Assembly: GCA_002715465.1 (NCBI GenBank)
Contig: PAYY01000013.1
Coordinates: 49,860-113,859 of the forward strand
Reading direction: 5' to 3'
Length of the DNA stretch: 64,000 nt
From: Fidelibacterota bacterium
GTDB taxonomy: Bacteria > Marinisomatota > Marinisomatia > Marinisomatales > S15-B10
Made by a program: the position numbers and the translations under genes. The notes under the pieces are model-generated. The model made no database searches. It was not told where the DNA came from and saw nothing but the letters and a program-made list of their open reading frames with translations. This document shows, in pieces, positions 18,225 through 27,602 of this stretch (position 1 is the first letter of the stretch; every line of letters begins with the position of its first letter).

Positions 18225-21149
18225 ATGAAACGATCCTTACCGATCGTCCTTTTTATTTTTGTCACGCTCTATATGAGTTGTGATTTTCAGAATCCAGCCG
18301 ATTTTCAAGTTCCAAAGTGGAAGATCAATCTTACAATACCTCTTTTAGATGGAGAGTATGGTATTGCAGGTATTGTTAATGATTCAACAATACATTCATC
18401 TGGTGATTCTCTTTTAATAAAATTTGATGGAACTCTTCCAAAAGACTCTGTCTCAGGTGATTTTTTAAAGGTTCCTCTTAATATTGATCAAACAATAGCG
18501 GATAGTGTGCCAGCACCTTCGTTAGAAGGTGCTTTTTCGCCAATTACGCTAACTGTTTCAGTTCCAATTCCTATTGGTAAGTATGTCTTGAATGGTCAAT
18601 ATAATAATTTATCAGATCCATCAAATAAAATTCTTATACCATCATCTAATGAACAAAAGATTATTGGAGCTGATTGGAATGCAGCTGCTAACAAGGTAGA
18701 AACATTAGCAGGTTCTGTAGACACGAATTTTAATGTAATCGATATCGGTAGCATGTTTGATCAAATTCCCTTTATAGAAAAAGTTTTAGGTGCTGTAATT
18801 GGTGGCGCATCGAATGATAATTATTTTGAGTCGAATGCAACTAATTCAGATATTCCCGTCCCATTGTCCTCGACATGGTCTACGATCTTATCAGGTAGCG
18901 ATACGGTTGCATCTCATGATACGACTAATTTGCAATCAGGTGAATCTTTTCCAAAAACTTCATCTTTAGTAGGTAAGCTACTAGGAAGTGAATTAAGGTT
19001 AAAGTATGGTTTTACACTTACAAGAGTGGCTGATACAGATACTGTTACCATACCAGGTAATTCTGAAGTTTCGATGTCTATTTCAGTAACTATGAAGATC
19101 AATGACATTGATTTGGCTAGAGTTATTATCAATGAATATTCTTTAGCACCTGAGATTCCACCTTTTTCATTTTCAACTAATCAAAATCCTTCCGAGGAAT
19201 GTCAAGTTAGAGGAGTATATAGCGGTCAATTCGAACCAAATGTTTCAGGGTCTAACATGATTGCTTTAAAAAATGTATCTAATTCTTTCCCATTTGATAT
19301 TGATTTTGGACTTGATTTTCGAAATTTTATTAAATCCAACGGAGATACAGTAAAATTTTCACAAATTCTTAGAAAAAATGGATCTCCATATAATGAGGAA
19401 GCAGATATAGGAGGAGGTCAATTCAATAATCCAATAGATCCTAATTCCGCTGTGGAAGAAATGGCTCTCAATATAAAAGCAACAACTGTTCCTGATACGG
19501 TTAATGTCTCTCTATCATCAGAAACCTCTATTTGGAAATTTTCGGCTGGAATTCAATTTAATCCTCTCCAGTTTTCATCTTTAGAAGCTGATCTTGGTTG
19601 CCCTTTCCCTTCACAAAATCAGGAAATGGGAGATATCCCTCAGGGATTTACAGGAATGTCATTTGGTGAAGTTTTGTTAAAATTTACCCTTTATAATGAG
19701 ATTCGACTTCCAATTAGTCTTAACTTGAATTTAATAGGGATTTCTTCAACAGGAGATTCACTTCAAGTCCTTCTTGATACAAAGATTGCTCGTCCAGTTT
19801 CAACAACTGATAGTGCTAAGACAGTAGTGGAATTAAGTAGTTTTGGCACTAGTGTAAAACTTTATAATAGTGCCTTGGATACTATAGCTGACAGTAGTTA
19901 TGTAATTCAAGCTGGTCGAGGTGTAAACACTATTGTCGATCTACTTGCACTTAATCCAGCAGATTTTATTGTAAAAGCGACAGCAAAGATAGATGGTAGA
20001 GGGAGCATTGATGTAAATAAAGCAATTTGGGGAAATTATAACTTAATTGCACCATTTCAAGTCAGAATTGCACCAATGACTTTTATTCCAAATAATTCAA
20101 CAGTTATTGATGAGTGGAAACATGATACGAGGGTAAAACTTAGAAACTTTGTAAAAGAAGCTAATCTAACTTCTCGTGTGATTAATGGTTTACCAATTGG
20201 TGGTAACCTTTCTATCCTTTTCTCTAATAGAGAAATTTTTCCCTTGGATAGATCAAGAAAAACATTGAATGCACTCAGAGATAGTCTTAAATGGTCGATC
20301 TCAGACTCATTATATATTTTGTCAAAATGTGATTCAATTATGAAGCTTGATTCAACCATATATGTATCTTCTGTTATATTTGATAGTTCGGGTTGTGTAG
20401 ATGGTACTGCTTACCTTGTTAGAGGTGTTCCAGGGAAAGCTGATACTGTACTATCTTATGTAGATACAATGTTTACAATTACCCTTCCTAGGCCAAAAGC
20501 ATATTATACTGATGCAAGTAAAGAAAGACTCCCAAATTCAGTTATGACTTCGGGAGATACGACTGTTATGACTGGCTTAGATAGTTTAAAAATGTATCTA
20601 TTGACTGATTTGGGTAAACATTTTGTTCGTCCAAGGATTCATTTTAGTGGTACTCTTGATCAAGTCCCTGATATCGTACAATTTTCTATGAAAGATTCTT
20701 TATCTATGAAAGGATTTATGGTGTTGCAACTTCAGAGTGATGGTCTTCTTGAAAAGGCTGCTGATGAGTTAATCCTTACATATCCTAATGGAGGTGAGAC
20801 TATATCTCTAGGAGAAGAAATTAAGATTAAATGGAGATCTTTGGGTTCTAATTTGCAATCAGAAAATGTTCTTGTTTCAACATCAACGGATGATAATCCA
20901 GATATTTCTTCAGAAGATCTGTGGTCAATTATTAGCGGTGGTATTATTGCTAATGTTGATTCTCTCAACTGGACACCATCAGCAGTAGCCGATAAGTTAT
21001 GGCTAAAAGTTTGTAATGAAAGCGGTAGTATATGTGATAGAAGTTTATCGTCATTTAAAGTGGTCTCAACTAATACCATTAGTTCCGGATCAAATCTTTT
21101 TAATAATTGGAAAATTAAACAAAAAAGAGTGGCAAATGGAAAAAGGTAA
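18225..21149 (+). CDS. Large surface lipoprotein of unknown function
   Basis: 974 residues. The signal peptide ends in the lipobox YMSC (Cys19), so it is predicted to be lipid-anchored. The bulk is low-complexity beta-rich sequence with many Ser/Thr/Asp, resembling tandem immunoglobulin- or jelly-roll-like domains but without a family I can name. Residues about 845-945 contain LTYPNGGETISLGEEIKIKW, the Ser-Thr-rich Kre9/KNH-like beta-sandwich found in many FCB surface proteins. Its stop overlaps the next ATG (TAATG at 21147-21151), tying it to an outer-membrane barrel protein. A role in cell-surface structure or in assembly of that barrel is inferred only. Confidence 0.75.
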   Translation: MKRSLPIVLFIFVTLYMSCDFQNPADFQVPKWKINLTIPLLDGEYGIAGIVNDSTIHSSGDSLLIKFDGTLPKDSVSGDFLKVPLNIDQTIADSVPAPSLEGAFSPITLTVSVPIPIGKYVLNGQYNNLSDPSNKILIPSSNEQKIIGADWNAAANKVETLAGSVDTNFNVIDIGSMFDQIPFIEKVLGAVIGGASNDNYFESNATNSDIPVPLSSTWSTILSGSDTVASHDTTNLQSGESFPKTSSLVGKLLGSELRLKYGFTLTRVADTDTVTIPGNSEVSMSISVTMKINDIDLARVIINEYSLAPEIPPFSFSTNQNPSEECQVRGVYSGQFEPNVSGSNMIALKNVSNSFPFDIDFGLDFRNFIKSNGDTVKFSQILRKNGSPYNEEADIGGGQFNNPIDPNSAVEEMALNIKATTVPDTVNVSLSSETSIWKFSAGIQFNPLQFSSLEADLGCPFPSQNQEMGDIPQGFTGMSFGEVLLKFTLYNEIRLPISLNLNLIGISSTGDSLQVLLDTKIARPVSTTDSAKTVVELSSFGTSVKLYNSALDTIADSSYVIQAGRGVNTIVDLLALNPADFIVKATAKIDGRGSIDVNKAIWGNYNLIAPFQVRIAPMTFIPNNSTVIDEWKHDTRVKLRNFVKEANLTSRVINGLPIGGNLSILFSNREIFPLDRSRKTLNALRDSLKWSISDSLYILSKCDSIMKLDSTIYVSSVIFDSSGCVDGTAYLVRGVPGKADTVLSYVDTMFTITLPRPKAYYTDASKERLPNSVMTSGDTTVMTGLDSLKMYLLTDLGKHFVRPRIHFSGTLDQVPDIVQFSMKDSLSMKGFMVLQLQSDGLLEKAADELILTYPNGGETISLGEEIKIKWRSLGSNLQSENVLVSTSTDDNPDISSEDLWSIISGGIIANVDSLNWTPSAVADKLWLKVCNESGSICDRSLSSFKVVSTNTISSGSNLFNNWKIKQKRVANGKR

Positions 21150-22528
21150 TGAAAGTAATCAATAAAGTTATTTTAATTATTTTTTTTCAATCTATTGGTA
21201 TTAGCCAAATAAAAAGAGATCCCGTAATGGTTTCTCTGGGTGGGGCTTATACCACTTTAGCGGATGGAATTTATGCTGTAGGTGTAAATCCCGCGAATCT
21301 AGCTTATCAACATGACAAACCTTTTATGTGGCAGATAGGTACTCTTAATCTTGGCATAGTAAACAATTTTTTTTCTTTAGAAAACACAATGGGTTTGAGT
21401 GGAAAAAATCTTGAATCTGAATCACAAAAGGGTAAATATGAAATTTATGATCAAGTGCGAGATGGTTTAAGATTATCACAAGATTTGCACTTAGCTCTGC
21501 CTGGCATGAACTTTTCTTCTGGAAATATGGCTATAACTAATGATCTTGTAACAATTAATGATATCAAAATGCCTTTTGGCATTTTCAAGTTTGTTTTAGA
21601 TGGAAATACTATAAATGAATCTCTTGATCTTGAGTATAGTAGAGAACAAATGGGTCTTCTTGAGCATGCTTTTTCATTTGCAGTTCCTAGTGAAAATTTT
21701 TCATGGGGAATATCCTTAAAATTTCTTCAAGGTTTATATTATATGGGAACGGATCCTGACTCTAGCTATACTTTTTTAACAACTGATACTACAGCTTTTT
21801 ATTTAGATGCCCGATATTTCATGCGTCATGGAGTTGGCGGGTATGGTACAGCAATGGATATTGGTCTTTCTTCAAAAGAAATTAATGGTTGGAGATTAGG
21901 AGTTTCTTTAATTAATGCCTTTGGTTCTATCGAATGGAACCAACCTTCTGCATTAACTGACCTTCTAGGGGTATCAGATACAACTGGATATTTCAAATGG
22001 GGAGGGGAAGAAGTGCCCAGAGGTTATGCTATGGTTCATGAGATAAAAGCTGATTCACTAACACTAGATAAGCTTAGCACGACTGAATGGAGCAAACTTT
22101 TTGTTGAGAGGAAAAGAATTGTTAAAGATATTGAAAATAATGGAAACCCTCGTAAGTTTAAAATTCGTTATCCTGGTTTATTACGAATGGGTTTTTCCAA
22201 ACAGCTTGATCCAGATTTATTAATTGCTGGTGATCTTGTTGCGGGTTTTTCAGATCGTTTGGGTGTTCATCAACAATGGAAAATTTCAACTGGGTTACAA
22301 TTTACTCGATTTAAGAGTATACCAATGAGAATAGGATATATGTATGCAGGAAAATACCTCAAAGAATTAGGTTTTGGTGCCGGTATCCATGCGGGACCCA
22401 TTATTTATGATTTTGGTTTTTCATTTAGAAATGGGATTTGGATTCATGATATGAAAGGATTGTCAGTTTCGTTTGGTATTGCATTAACAAGTTTTAAAAG
22501 CAGGAAAAATAATAAACCCGATAATTAA
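21149..22528 (+). CDS. Outer-membrane beta-barrel protein (DUF5723-like)
   Basis: 459 residues. A signal peptide (cleavage after SIGISQ) precedes a region typical of FCB DUF5723/PorV-like barrels: RDPVMVSLGGAYTTLADGIYA and VGVNPANLAYQ at the mature N-terminus. Repeated amphipathic strands then end in aromatic or small residues (YDFGFSFRNGIWIHDM, SVSFGIALTSF). The start codon overlaps the upstream lipoprotein stop by one base, which indicates coupled synthesis. No enzymatic motif is seen; transport or scaffold function is possible. Confidence 0.75.
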   Translation: MKVINKVILIIFFQSIGISQIKRDPVMVSLGGAYTTLADGIYAVGVNPANLAYQHDKPFMWQIGTLNLGIVNNFFSLENTMGLSGKNLESESQKGKYEIYDQVRDGLRLSQDLHLALPGMNFSSGNMAITNDLVTINDIKMPFGIFKFVLDGNTINESLDLEYSREQMGLLEHAFSFAVPSENFSWGISLKFLQGLYYMGTDPDSSYTFLTTDTTAFYLDARYFMRHGVGGYGTAMDIGLSSKEINGWRLGVSLINAFGSIEWNQPSALTDLLGVSDTTGYFKWGGEEVPRGYAMVHEIKADSLTLDKLSTTEWSKLFVERKRIVKDIENNGNPRKFKIRYPGLLRMGFSKQLDPDLLIAGDLVAGFSDRLGVHQQWKISTGLQFTRFKSIPMRIGYMYAGKYLKELGFGAGIHAGPIIYDFGFSFRNGIWIHDMKGLSVSFGIALTSFKSRKNNKPDN

Positions 22529-22540
22529 ATTCTGAGAACA

Positions 22541-23632
22541 TTATTTTCTTGCTGTTATAAGTAAAAGAATTCCCCCTAAACAAAATATAATATTACCAAT
22601 CCATGCCGATAATAATGGTTCTAATATGCCTTTATATCCTAATGTTTGGCCAAAACGGATAAATGCATAGTAACCAAATATAACAAATACACTCATTCCA
22701 GCCCCAAATGCTAAACCTGTTTTTGGTTTAAATGCTACAAGAGGAAATGCAAAGAGGACGACAATAACATTGGTAAAGGCAAAAGATATTTTACCATATA
22801 AATTTACTTCCCATCTAGTAGTATCAACACCATTATTATTTAGGTCAGCAATAAATGATTTAAGTTCAAGATAGTTTTTTTCTTGAGGGGATATAGCTTG
22901 ACGGCTTAGATCGTCAGGATTAAAGTTAATTGACAGGGTTGTGTCTTTTCGAGAGAAATGTACAGCTGTTTCGAATCCATCTTGATGAAAATCCCTAATT
23001 GCAAAGGTATTAAATCTCCATTTTTTTTCTTTTTTTAACCAGGCCATTGTACTTGCATCTATTCTTTTAACTAACTTTCCATCATTCATAAAATGTATTA
23101 CGACACCAGCAGCCTTCTTCGTCCTTGGAGTATAGCGATCAATTGCAATATGAAAATCATCTGATTTCCTCAAAAAGATATCTTGCTTTTTTGTTGAATA
23201 GCTTTTATTTCGTGATTTTATAAAGTATTCCTTCTCAATGGAGCGACGTTTTTGATTACCAATAGTGACTATTTGATCTTCAAAAAAGAATGAAATACCA
23301 CTTATTAATATTGAACATAAGATCATTGGCATGGCAATTCTATAAAGTGATACCCCAGAAGCTTTCATTGCTGTTAATTCATTCCTTTTTGAAAAAAATC
23401 CAACAGTAAAAATAGTAGAAACAAGTACTGACATAGGAAGACCAATACTAATAAACCATGGAAGAGAATGAAAATAATAAGATAGGATTATATTTTTTGG
23501 GACTTCCGCATCAATAAATTTGTCCATATTCTCAACAGCATCAACTACAAGAAAAATAACTATGAAACCAAGCAATGAGGTTCCAAGCAAATAAATAAAC
23601 TGTTGAACAACATATATATCTATTTTCTTCAT
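22541..23632 (-). CDS. lptG: LPS export permease, LptF/LptG family
   Basis: Inner-membrane subunit of the LptB2FG transporter that extracts lipopolysaccharide for delivery to the outer membrane. Of 363 residues, six hydrophobic segments are split three and three around a periplasmic beta-jellyroll domain (about residues 120-260). The conserved N-terminal signature is ELTAMKASGVSLYRIA. Only one of the LptF/LptG pair is here, so the other must lie elsewhere. It is transcribed against its neighbours with 12 bases to the barrel gene end. Assignment to LptG rather than LptF is tentative. Confidence 0.88.
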   Translation of the reverse strand: MKKIDIYVVQQFIYLLGTSLLGFIVIFLVVDAVENMDKFIDAEVPKNIILSYYFHSLPWFISIGLPMSVLVSTIFTVGFFSKRNELTAMKASGVSLYRIAMPMILCSILISGISFFFEDQIVTIGNQKRRSIEKEYFIKSRNKSYSTKKQDIFLRKSDDFHIAIDRYTPRTKKAAGVVIHFMNDGKLVKRIDASTMAWLKKEKKWRFNTFAIRDFHQDGFETAVHFSRKDTTLSINFNPDDLSRQAISPQEKNYLELKSFIADLNNNGVDTTRWEVNLYGKISFAFTNVIVVLFAFPLVAFKPKTGLAFGAGMSVFVIFGYYAFIRFGQTLGYKGILEPLLSAWIGNIIFCLGGILLLITARK

Positions 23633-23718
23633 AAGATAGTTAACTTAATTCAAGTAATAATAATTCAGTAGAAAAATATCTTTTTTCACTTTTAACCACC
23701 AATTATATTAATTCCTTC

Positions 23719-25374
23719 GTGAACAGACAACCTCGAATACTTTTGATTAGCATTCTACTCACTTCCCTTGTTGTGTGGGATTTTATTTTGCCTCCGTTAG
23801 AGGTTTTAGAATTTGAACCTTCTCTTAAATCAATTGCGCCACCTTTATTGGCAATTATTATGGCACTATTTACTCGCCAAATTATTTTTTCCTTATTCAT
23901 TGGTATTTGGATTGGCTCTACTTTGGTTTTGGGTAATAATCCTATTGATGGGTTATTATATACTATTGATACACGAATTATAAATACAATAATTAATAAT
24001 GATCAAGCTAGGATATTAATATTTACTATTGGTTTTGGAGGAGTTATAGGTGTTGTTAGTGCCAATGGAGGAATGAAAGGGTTTGTAAAAACTGCTTCGA
24101 AATATGCTCGCACGAAAAAGAATGGCCAATTAGCAACAATGCTAACGGGTATATTTATTTTTTTTGATGATTATGCTAATACCTTGTTTGTTGGAAATAT
24201 GATGCGACCATTTACTGATAAATTAAAAGTTTCGAGGGAAAAACTTGCCTACATTGTCGATTCTACGGCCGCGCCTGTTGCCTCGCTTGCTATCATTAGC
24301 ACATGGTCAGTTTTTCAAATGTCTCTTTTGGAAGCTCCTTATAAATCTTTTGGTATAACTCAAAATCCGTATGTAACATTTATAAATTCAATTCCATATT
24401 CATTTTATTGTATTTTTACTCTTTTCTTTATGGCCTATCTAATTGTTTCTGGTCGGGAATATAGTTATATGCTTGCAGCTGAGAAGAGAATTATAGAAAA
24501 AGGAAAAGTATCTTCTAAAGGGGTTGAACCTCTTTCGAAAAAAGAAAAAAATAAAGCCAAAGAACTTTTAGCAAAGTCGTCTCATTGGTCTAATGCAATA
24601 TTGCCAATAGGTTTTCTAATTATAATAACATTAATTGGATTATATACTTCTGGAATAGATAATTTATCTAAAGAAAATCATTCTATTAGGGCCATCATTG
24701 GTGCCTCAGATCCATATAAAGCTCTGATTTGGGGTTCGTTACTTGGGGGATTCTTTACTATTATTTTGTCAAGCGTTATGAATGTTCTTACCTTTAAAGA
24801 AAGTATTGAAGCTTGGGTTGAGGGTGCTAAATCAATGCTAATGGCATGTATGATTTTGGTTCTAGCTTGGACAATGGGTGATATCTGTAGTGAGGTGAAA
24901 ACTGCAGATTATATTATTAGTTTAACTAATGGTATACTCACTCCCAATTTATTGCCCATAGTAACCTTTGTTACTGCAGCTATTGTAAGTTTCTGTACTG
25001 GATCGTCTTGGGGAACAATGCCAATACTCGTTCCTATAGCTGTGCCTCTGGCATTTAATTTACTTGGGGGTGAAGATCCCAATGCTATACTTTCACATCC
25101 AGTTTATCTAGCTACTTTTGCAAGTATTTTGTCAGGATGTGTATTTGGAGATCATTGTTCCCCTCTTTCAGATACAACTATACTCTCATCTATTGCTTCT
25201 GGCTCAGACCATATAGATCATGTGAGAACTCAACTGCCTTATGCTGTAACAACCGGTATAATTAGCCTATTCTTAGGCTATGCTTTAGTTGGATTTATTC
25301 CTGTATTTCTACTAATTATTTTTGGAGCAATTGCTGTTATTTTTATAGTAAATAAATTGGGTGCAAAACCCTAA
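23719..25374 (+). CDS. NhaC-family Na+/H+ antiporter
   Basis: Integral membrane protein (551 residues, about 12 hydrophobic segments) of the NhaC superfamily, exchanging sodium for protons or an organic substrate. Family landmarks: IFIFFDDYANTLFVGNMMRP, VDSTAAPVASLAIISTWS, TGSSWGTMPILVPIAVPLA and FGDHCSPLSDTTILSS, which carry the conserved Asp/His/Ser residues of the ion path. It starts with GTG and has no clear ribosome-binding site. Its end overlaps the convergent CBS-domain gene by 4 bases, so neither gene has room for a terminator outside the other. Confidence 0.9.
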   Translation: MNRQPRILLISILLTSLVVWDFILPPLEVLEFEPSLKSIAPPLLAIIMALFTRQIIFSLFIGIWIGSTLVLGNNPIDGLLYTIDTRIINTIINNDQARILIFTIGFGGVIGVVSANGGMKGFVKTASKYARTKKNGQLATMLTGIFIFFDDYANTLFVGNMMRPFTDKLKVSREKLAYIVDSTAAPVASLAIISTWSVFQMSLLEAPYKSFGITQNPYVTFINSIPYSFYCIFTLFFMAYLIVSGREYSYMLAAEKRIIEKGKVSSKGVEPLSKKEKNKAKELLAKSSHWSNAILPIGFLIIITLIGLYTSGIDNLSKENHSIRAIIGASDPYKALIWGSLLGGFFTIILSSVMNVLTFKESIEAWVEGAKSMLMACMILVLAWTMGDICSEVKTADYIISLTNGILTPNLLPIVTFVTAAIVSFCTGSSWGTMPILVPIAVPLAFNLLGGEDPNAILSHPVYLATFASILSGCVFGDHCSPLSDTTILSSIASGSDHIDHVRTQLPYAVTTGIISLFLGYALVGFIPVFLLIIFGAIAVIFIVNKLGAKP

Positions 25375-26585
25375 TCAATTGGATTTTCTGTCTTGATATA
25401 AATTCTCTCTATTTGACTCGGTGTTGATTTAAGAATCCTGAATTTAATGCCAGCAGTTTCAAATTTTTCTCCTGGAGAAGGAATTTTTCCAAGATAATCT
25501 ATAATTAACCCACCTATTGTTTCATAATCTCCCTTTGGAAGAATAACACCGTATTCTAATCTCAAGTCATGTAATTTCATCATGCCATCTAGGATTAAGC
25601 TATTCTTAGATATTTTAGAAGCTTGGTTAATTTTAATATCAAAAACATCTTCAAACTCACCAAATAATTCTTCAATCAAATCTTCTACAGTTACAAGTCC
25701 AGAAGATTTTCCATTCTGATCGACAACTATTGCTATTGTTGATTGATATCTTCTTAACTCTCGCAAGGCTTCATTTGAGGTCATTGTTTCGCTAATAAAA
25801 AGAGGTCGACGAGCTACATTGTTCAATGTGCCTTTAATTGATATCAAATCATGGAGAAATAAAACCCCTGATATTTTGTCCATGGAATTTTTATATAGGA
25901 CAAGTTTTGATAAACCAGTTGATGCCATTAGTTTAATAGCATCAGTGATAGAGGCACTTTCTTCAATTCCAATTATGTCCACTCTAGCTTTCATAGCGGT
26001 TTGAACCGATCTAGATCCGAATTCAAAAATTTTAGATATTACCTTTTTTTCTTCAGTTTGAAAATTATCGCTCTTTTTAGCCTCATGAAATAGAATCTTT
26101 AGTTCATCTCTACTAAGTAGACTTGTCTTTTTTTCTTTTTTGACATTTGGAAAAAGAAATAAATAACTACGTGTGACCCAAATAAGAGGGAATAAAATAA
26201 ATTCTGATATTTTTAAAATTGTTGTTGAAGATATAGCAATTGAACTTGGCCATTCTCTTGCTATGCTTTTTGGTATAACCTCACCAAATAATAGTATTAT
26301 CGATCCAACTATTACAATTATTGAAAGTTCTGAAAGTTGAAGGTTTTTTAAAGCTATAGTTGCATAGGAAGAGGTCAAAACATTCGCAAGATTCGTTCCA
26401 ACTAATACTGTAGTCAGATATTTTTCAGGATCAGCTAAATAATGTTCAGTTTGAAGCACATTTTTATTTCCTGCTTCTTTCCATACTGATAATTGAATTG
26501 GGTTAGCTCTAAGAAATGCGATTTCCGTTCCTGAAAAGAAAGCTGATAGAGTCAGACCAAATATAGCAAGAGAAACTTCAATCAT
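25371..26585 (-). CDS. HlyC/CorC (CNNM)-family protein with CBS domains
   Basis: 404 residues: an N-terminal DUF21/CNNM transmembrane domain (about 1-170, several hydrophobic segments), a CBS pair (about 195-310, including TSNEALRELRRYQSTIAIVVD and GLVTVEDLIEELFGEFEDVF), and a C-terminal CorC_HlyC domain (GDYETIGGLIIDYLGKIPSPGE). Members are linked to Mg2+ or Na+/Mg2+ efflux and resistance; the haemolysin name is historical. The gene is convergent with the NhaC-like antiporter, so both may serve ion homeostasis, though that link is positional only. Confidence 0.88.
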   Translation of the reverse strand: MIEVSLAIFGLTLSAFFSGTEIAFLRANPIQLSVWKEAGNKNVLQTEHYLADPEKYLTTVLVGTNLANVLTSSYATIALKNLQLSELSIIVIVGSIILLFGEVIPKSIAREWPSSIAISSTTILKISEFILFPLIWVTRSYLFLFPNVKKEKKTSLLSRDELKILFHEAKKSDNFQTEEKKVISKIFEFGSRSVQTAMKARVDIIGIEESASITDAIKLMASTGLSKLVLYKNSMDKISGVLFLHDLISIKGTLNNVARRPLFISETMTSNEALRELRRYQSTIAIVVDQNGKSSGLVTVEDLIEELFGEFEDVFDIKINQASKISKNSLILDGMMKLHDLRLEYGVILPKGDYETIGGLIIDYLGKIPSPGEKFETAGIKFRILKSTPSQIERIYIKTENPID

Positions 26586-26699
26586 TATTAAAAAATAAAT
26601 TCATTCTTTGAATAATTAGTTTATATAAGTTTTATAATACGTTTATCATAATAAAAGACTTTGTTAATTTAAGTTTTGATTTAGAAAGAATTTAGATGA
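26586..26699. promoter_or_regulatory. Divergent intergenic region before the CBS-domain gene and murQ
   Basis: 114 AT-rich bases separate two divergent starts, so promoters for both must lie here. On the plus strand, TTGAAT (26606-26611) and TATAAT (26631-26636) are recognisable sigma-70-like boxes, but the spacing of 19 is longer than ideal. No operator-like palindrome stands out. Confidence 0.3.
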
Positions 26700-27602
26700 A
26701 TGGATAAAATAATTAATATGTCAAAGTTGTCAACGGAACAACAAAATATTAAATCAAAAGATCTAGATACCAAATCGGTTTCGAATATATTAAAAATTAT
26801 AAATAGCGAAGACAATACTGTTGCTTCTTCTGTTTATAAAGTTCTTCCCGAAATAGAAAAAACCATTGATATAGCTATTAATTCTATAAGAAAAGGTAAT
26901 CATGTAATATATATCGGCGCTGGAACAAGTGGTCGACTTGGAGTATTAGATGCCTCAGAATGTCCACCAACCTTTTCTTGCCCTCCTAAGTTTTTTAAAG
27001 CGGTAATAGCTGGTGGTGACAAGGCTTTAAGAAATTCAGTTGAAGGTGCTGAGGATAAATCTGAAAATGCTATAATTGATCTAGATATGGCAGAATTAAT
27101 TTCTGGGGATTTAGTTATTGGAATAGCGAGTAGCGGAAGGACCCCTTACGTAATAAAAGGTCTGAATTATGCAAGAGAACAAGGTTGTTATACTGTATTG
27201 TTGACATGTAATAAGTATCCTATTCCAACAAAAGTAGATATTATTATTGCGGTAGATGTTGGACAAGAGATTCTTGCTGGATCTACAAGAATGAAGTCTG
27301 GAACTGCAACCAAAATGATTTTGAATATGATTTCAACTGTAACTATGATAAAGCTTGGAAAAATTTACGATAATCTCATGGTTGATCTAAAAGCTGTAAA
27401 TAATAAATTGTTGGATAGAGGTATTCGAATTATTACTCAAATAACTAATTTAGATTATTTGTCGGCAAGAGACCTTCTTGAAAGTGCAGAGAAAGAAGTG
27501 AAAACAGCAATTGTTATGCATAAAAAACAGTGTAATATAGTTGCAGCTAGAAAACTTTTGTCAAAGCATGATGGTTTTTTACGGGAAGTGATAGTTAATT
27601 GA
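26700..27602 (+). CDS. murQ: N-acetylmuramic acid 6-phosphate etherase
   Basis: Cleaves the lactyl ether of MurNAc-6-P to give GlcNAc-6-P and D-lactate in peptidoglycan recycling. The SIS (sugar isomerase) fold is clear: IYIGAGTSGRLGVLDASECP is the family signature, IGIASSGRTPYVIKGL the second phosphate loop, and GSTRMKSGTATKMILN the third. At 300 residues, length is normal. The next gene, anmK, makes the substrate MurNAc-6-P and overlaps murQ by 4 bases (TTGA at 27599-27602), so substrate production and use are co-expressed. Confidence 0.95.
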   Translation: MDKIINMSKLSTEQQNIKSKDLDTKSVSNILKIINSEDNTVASSVYKVLPEIEKTIDIAINSIRKGNHVIYIGAGTSGRLGVLDASECPPTFSCPPKFFKAVIAGGDKALRNSVEGAEDKSENAIIDLDMAELISGDLVIGIASSGRTPYVIKGLNYAREQGCYTVLLTCNKYPIPTKVDIIIAVDVGQEILAGSTRMKSGTATKMILNMISTVTMIKLGKIYDNLMVDLKAVNNKLLDRGIRIITQITNLDYLSARDLLESAEKEVKTAIVMHKKQCNIVAARKLLSKHDGFLREVIVN

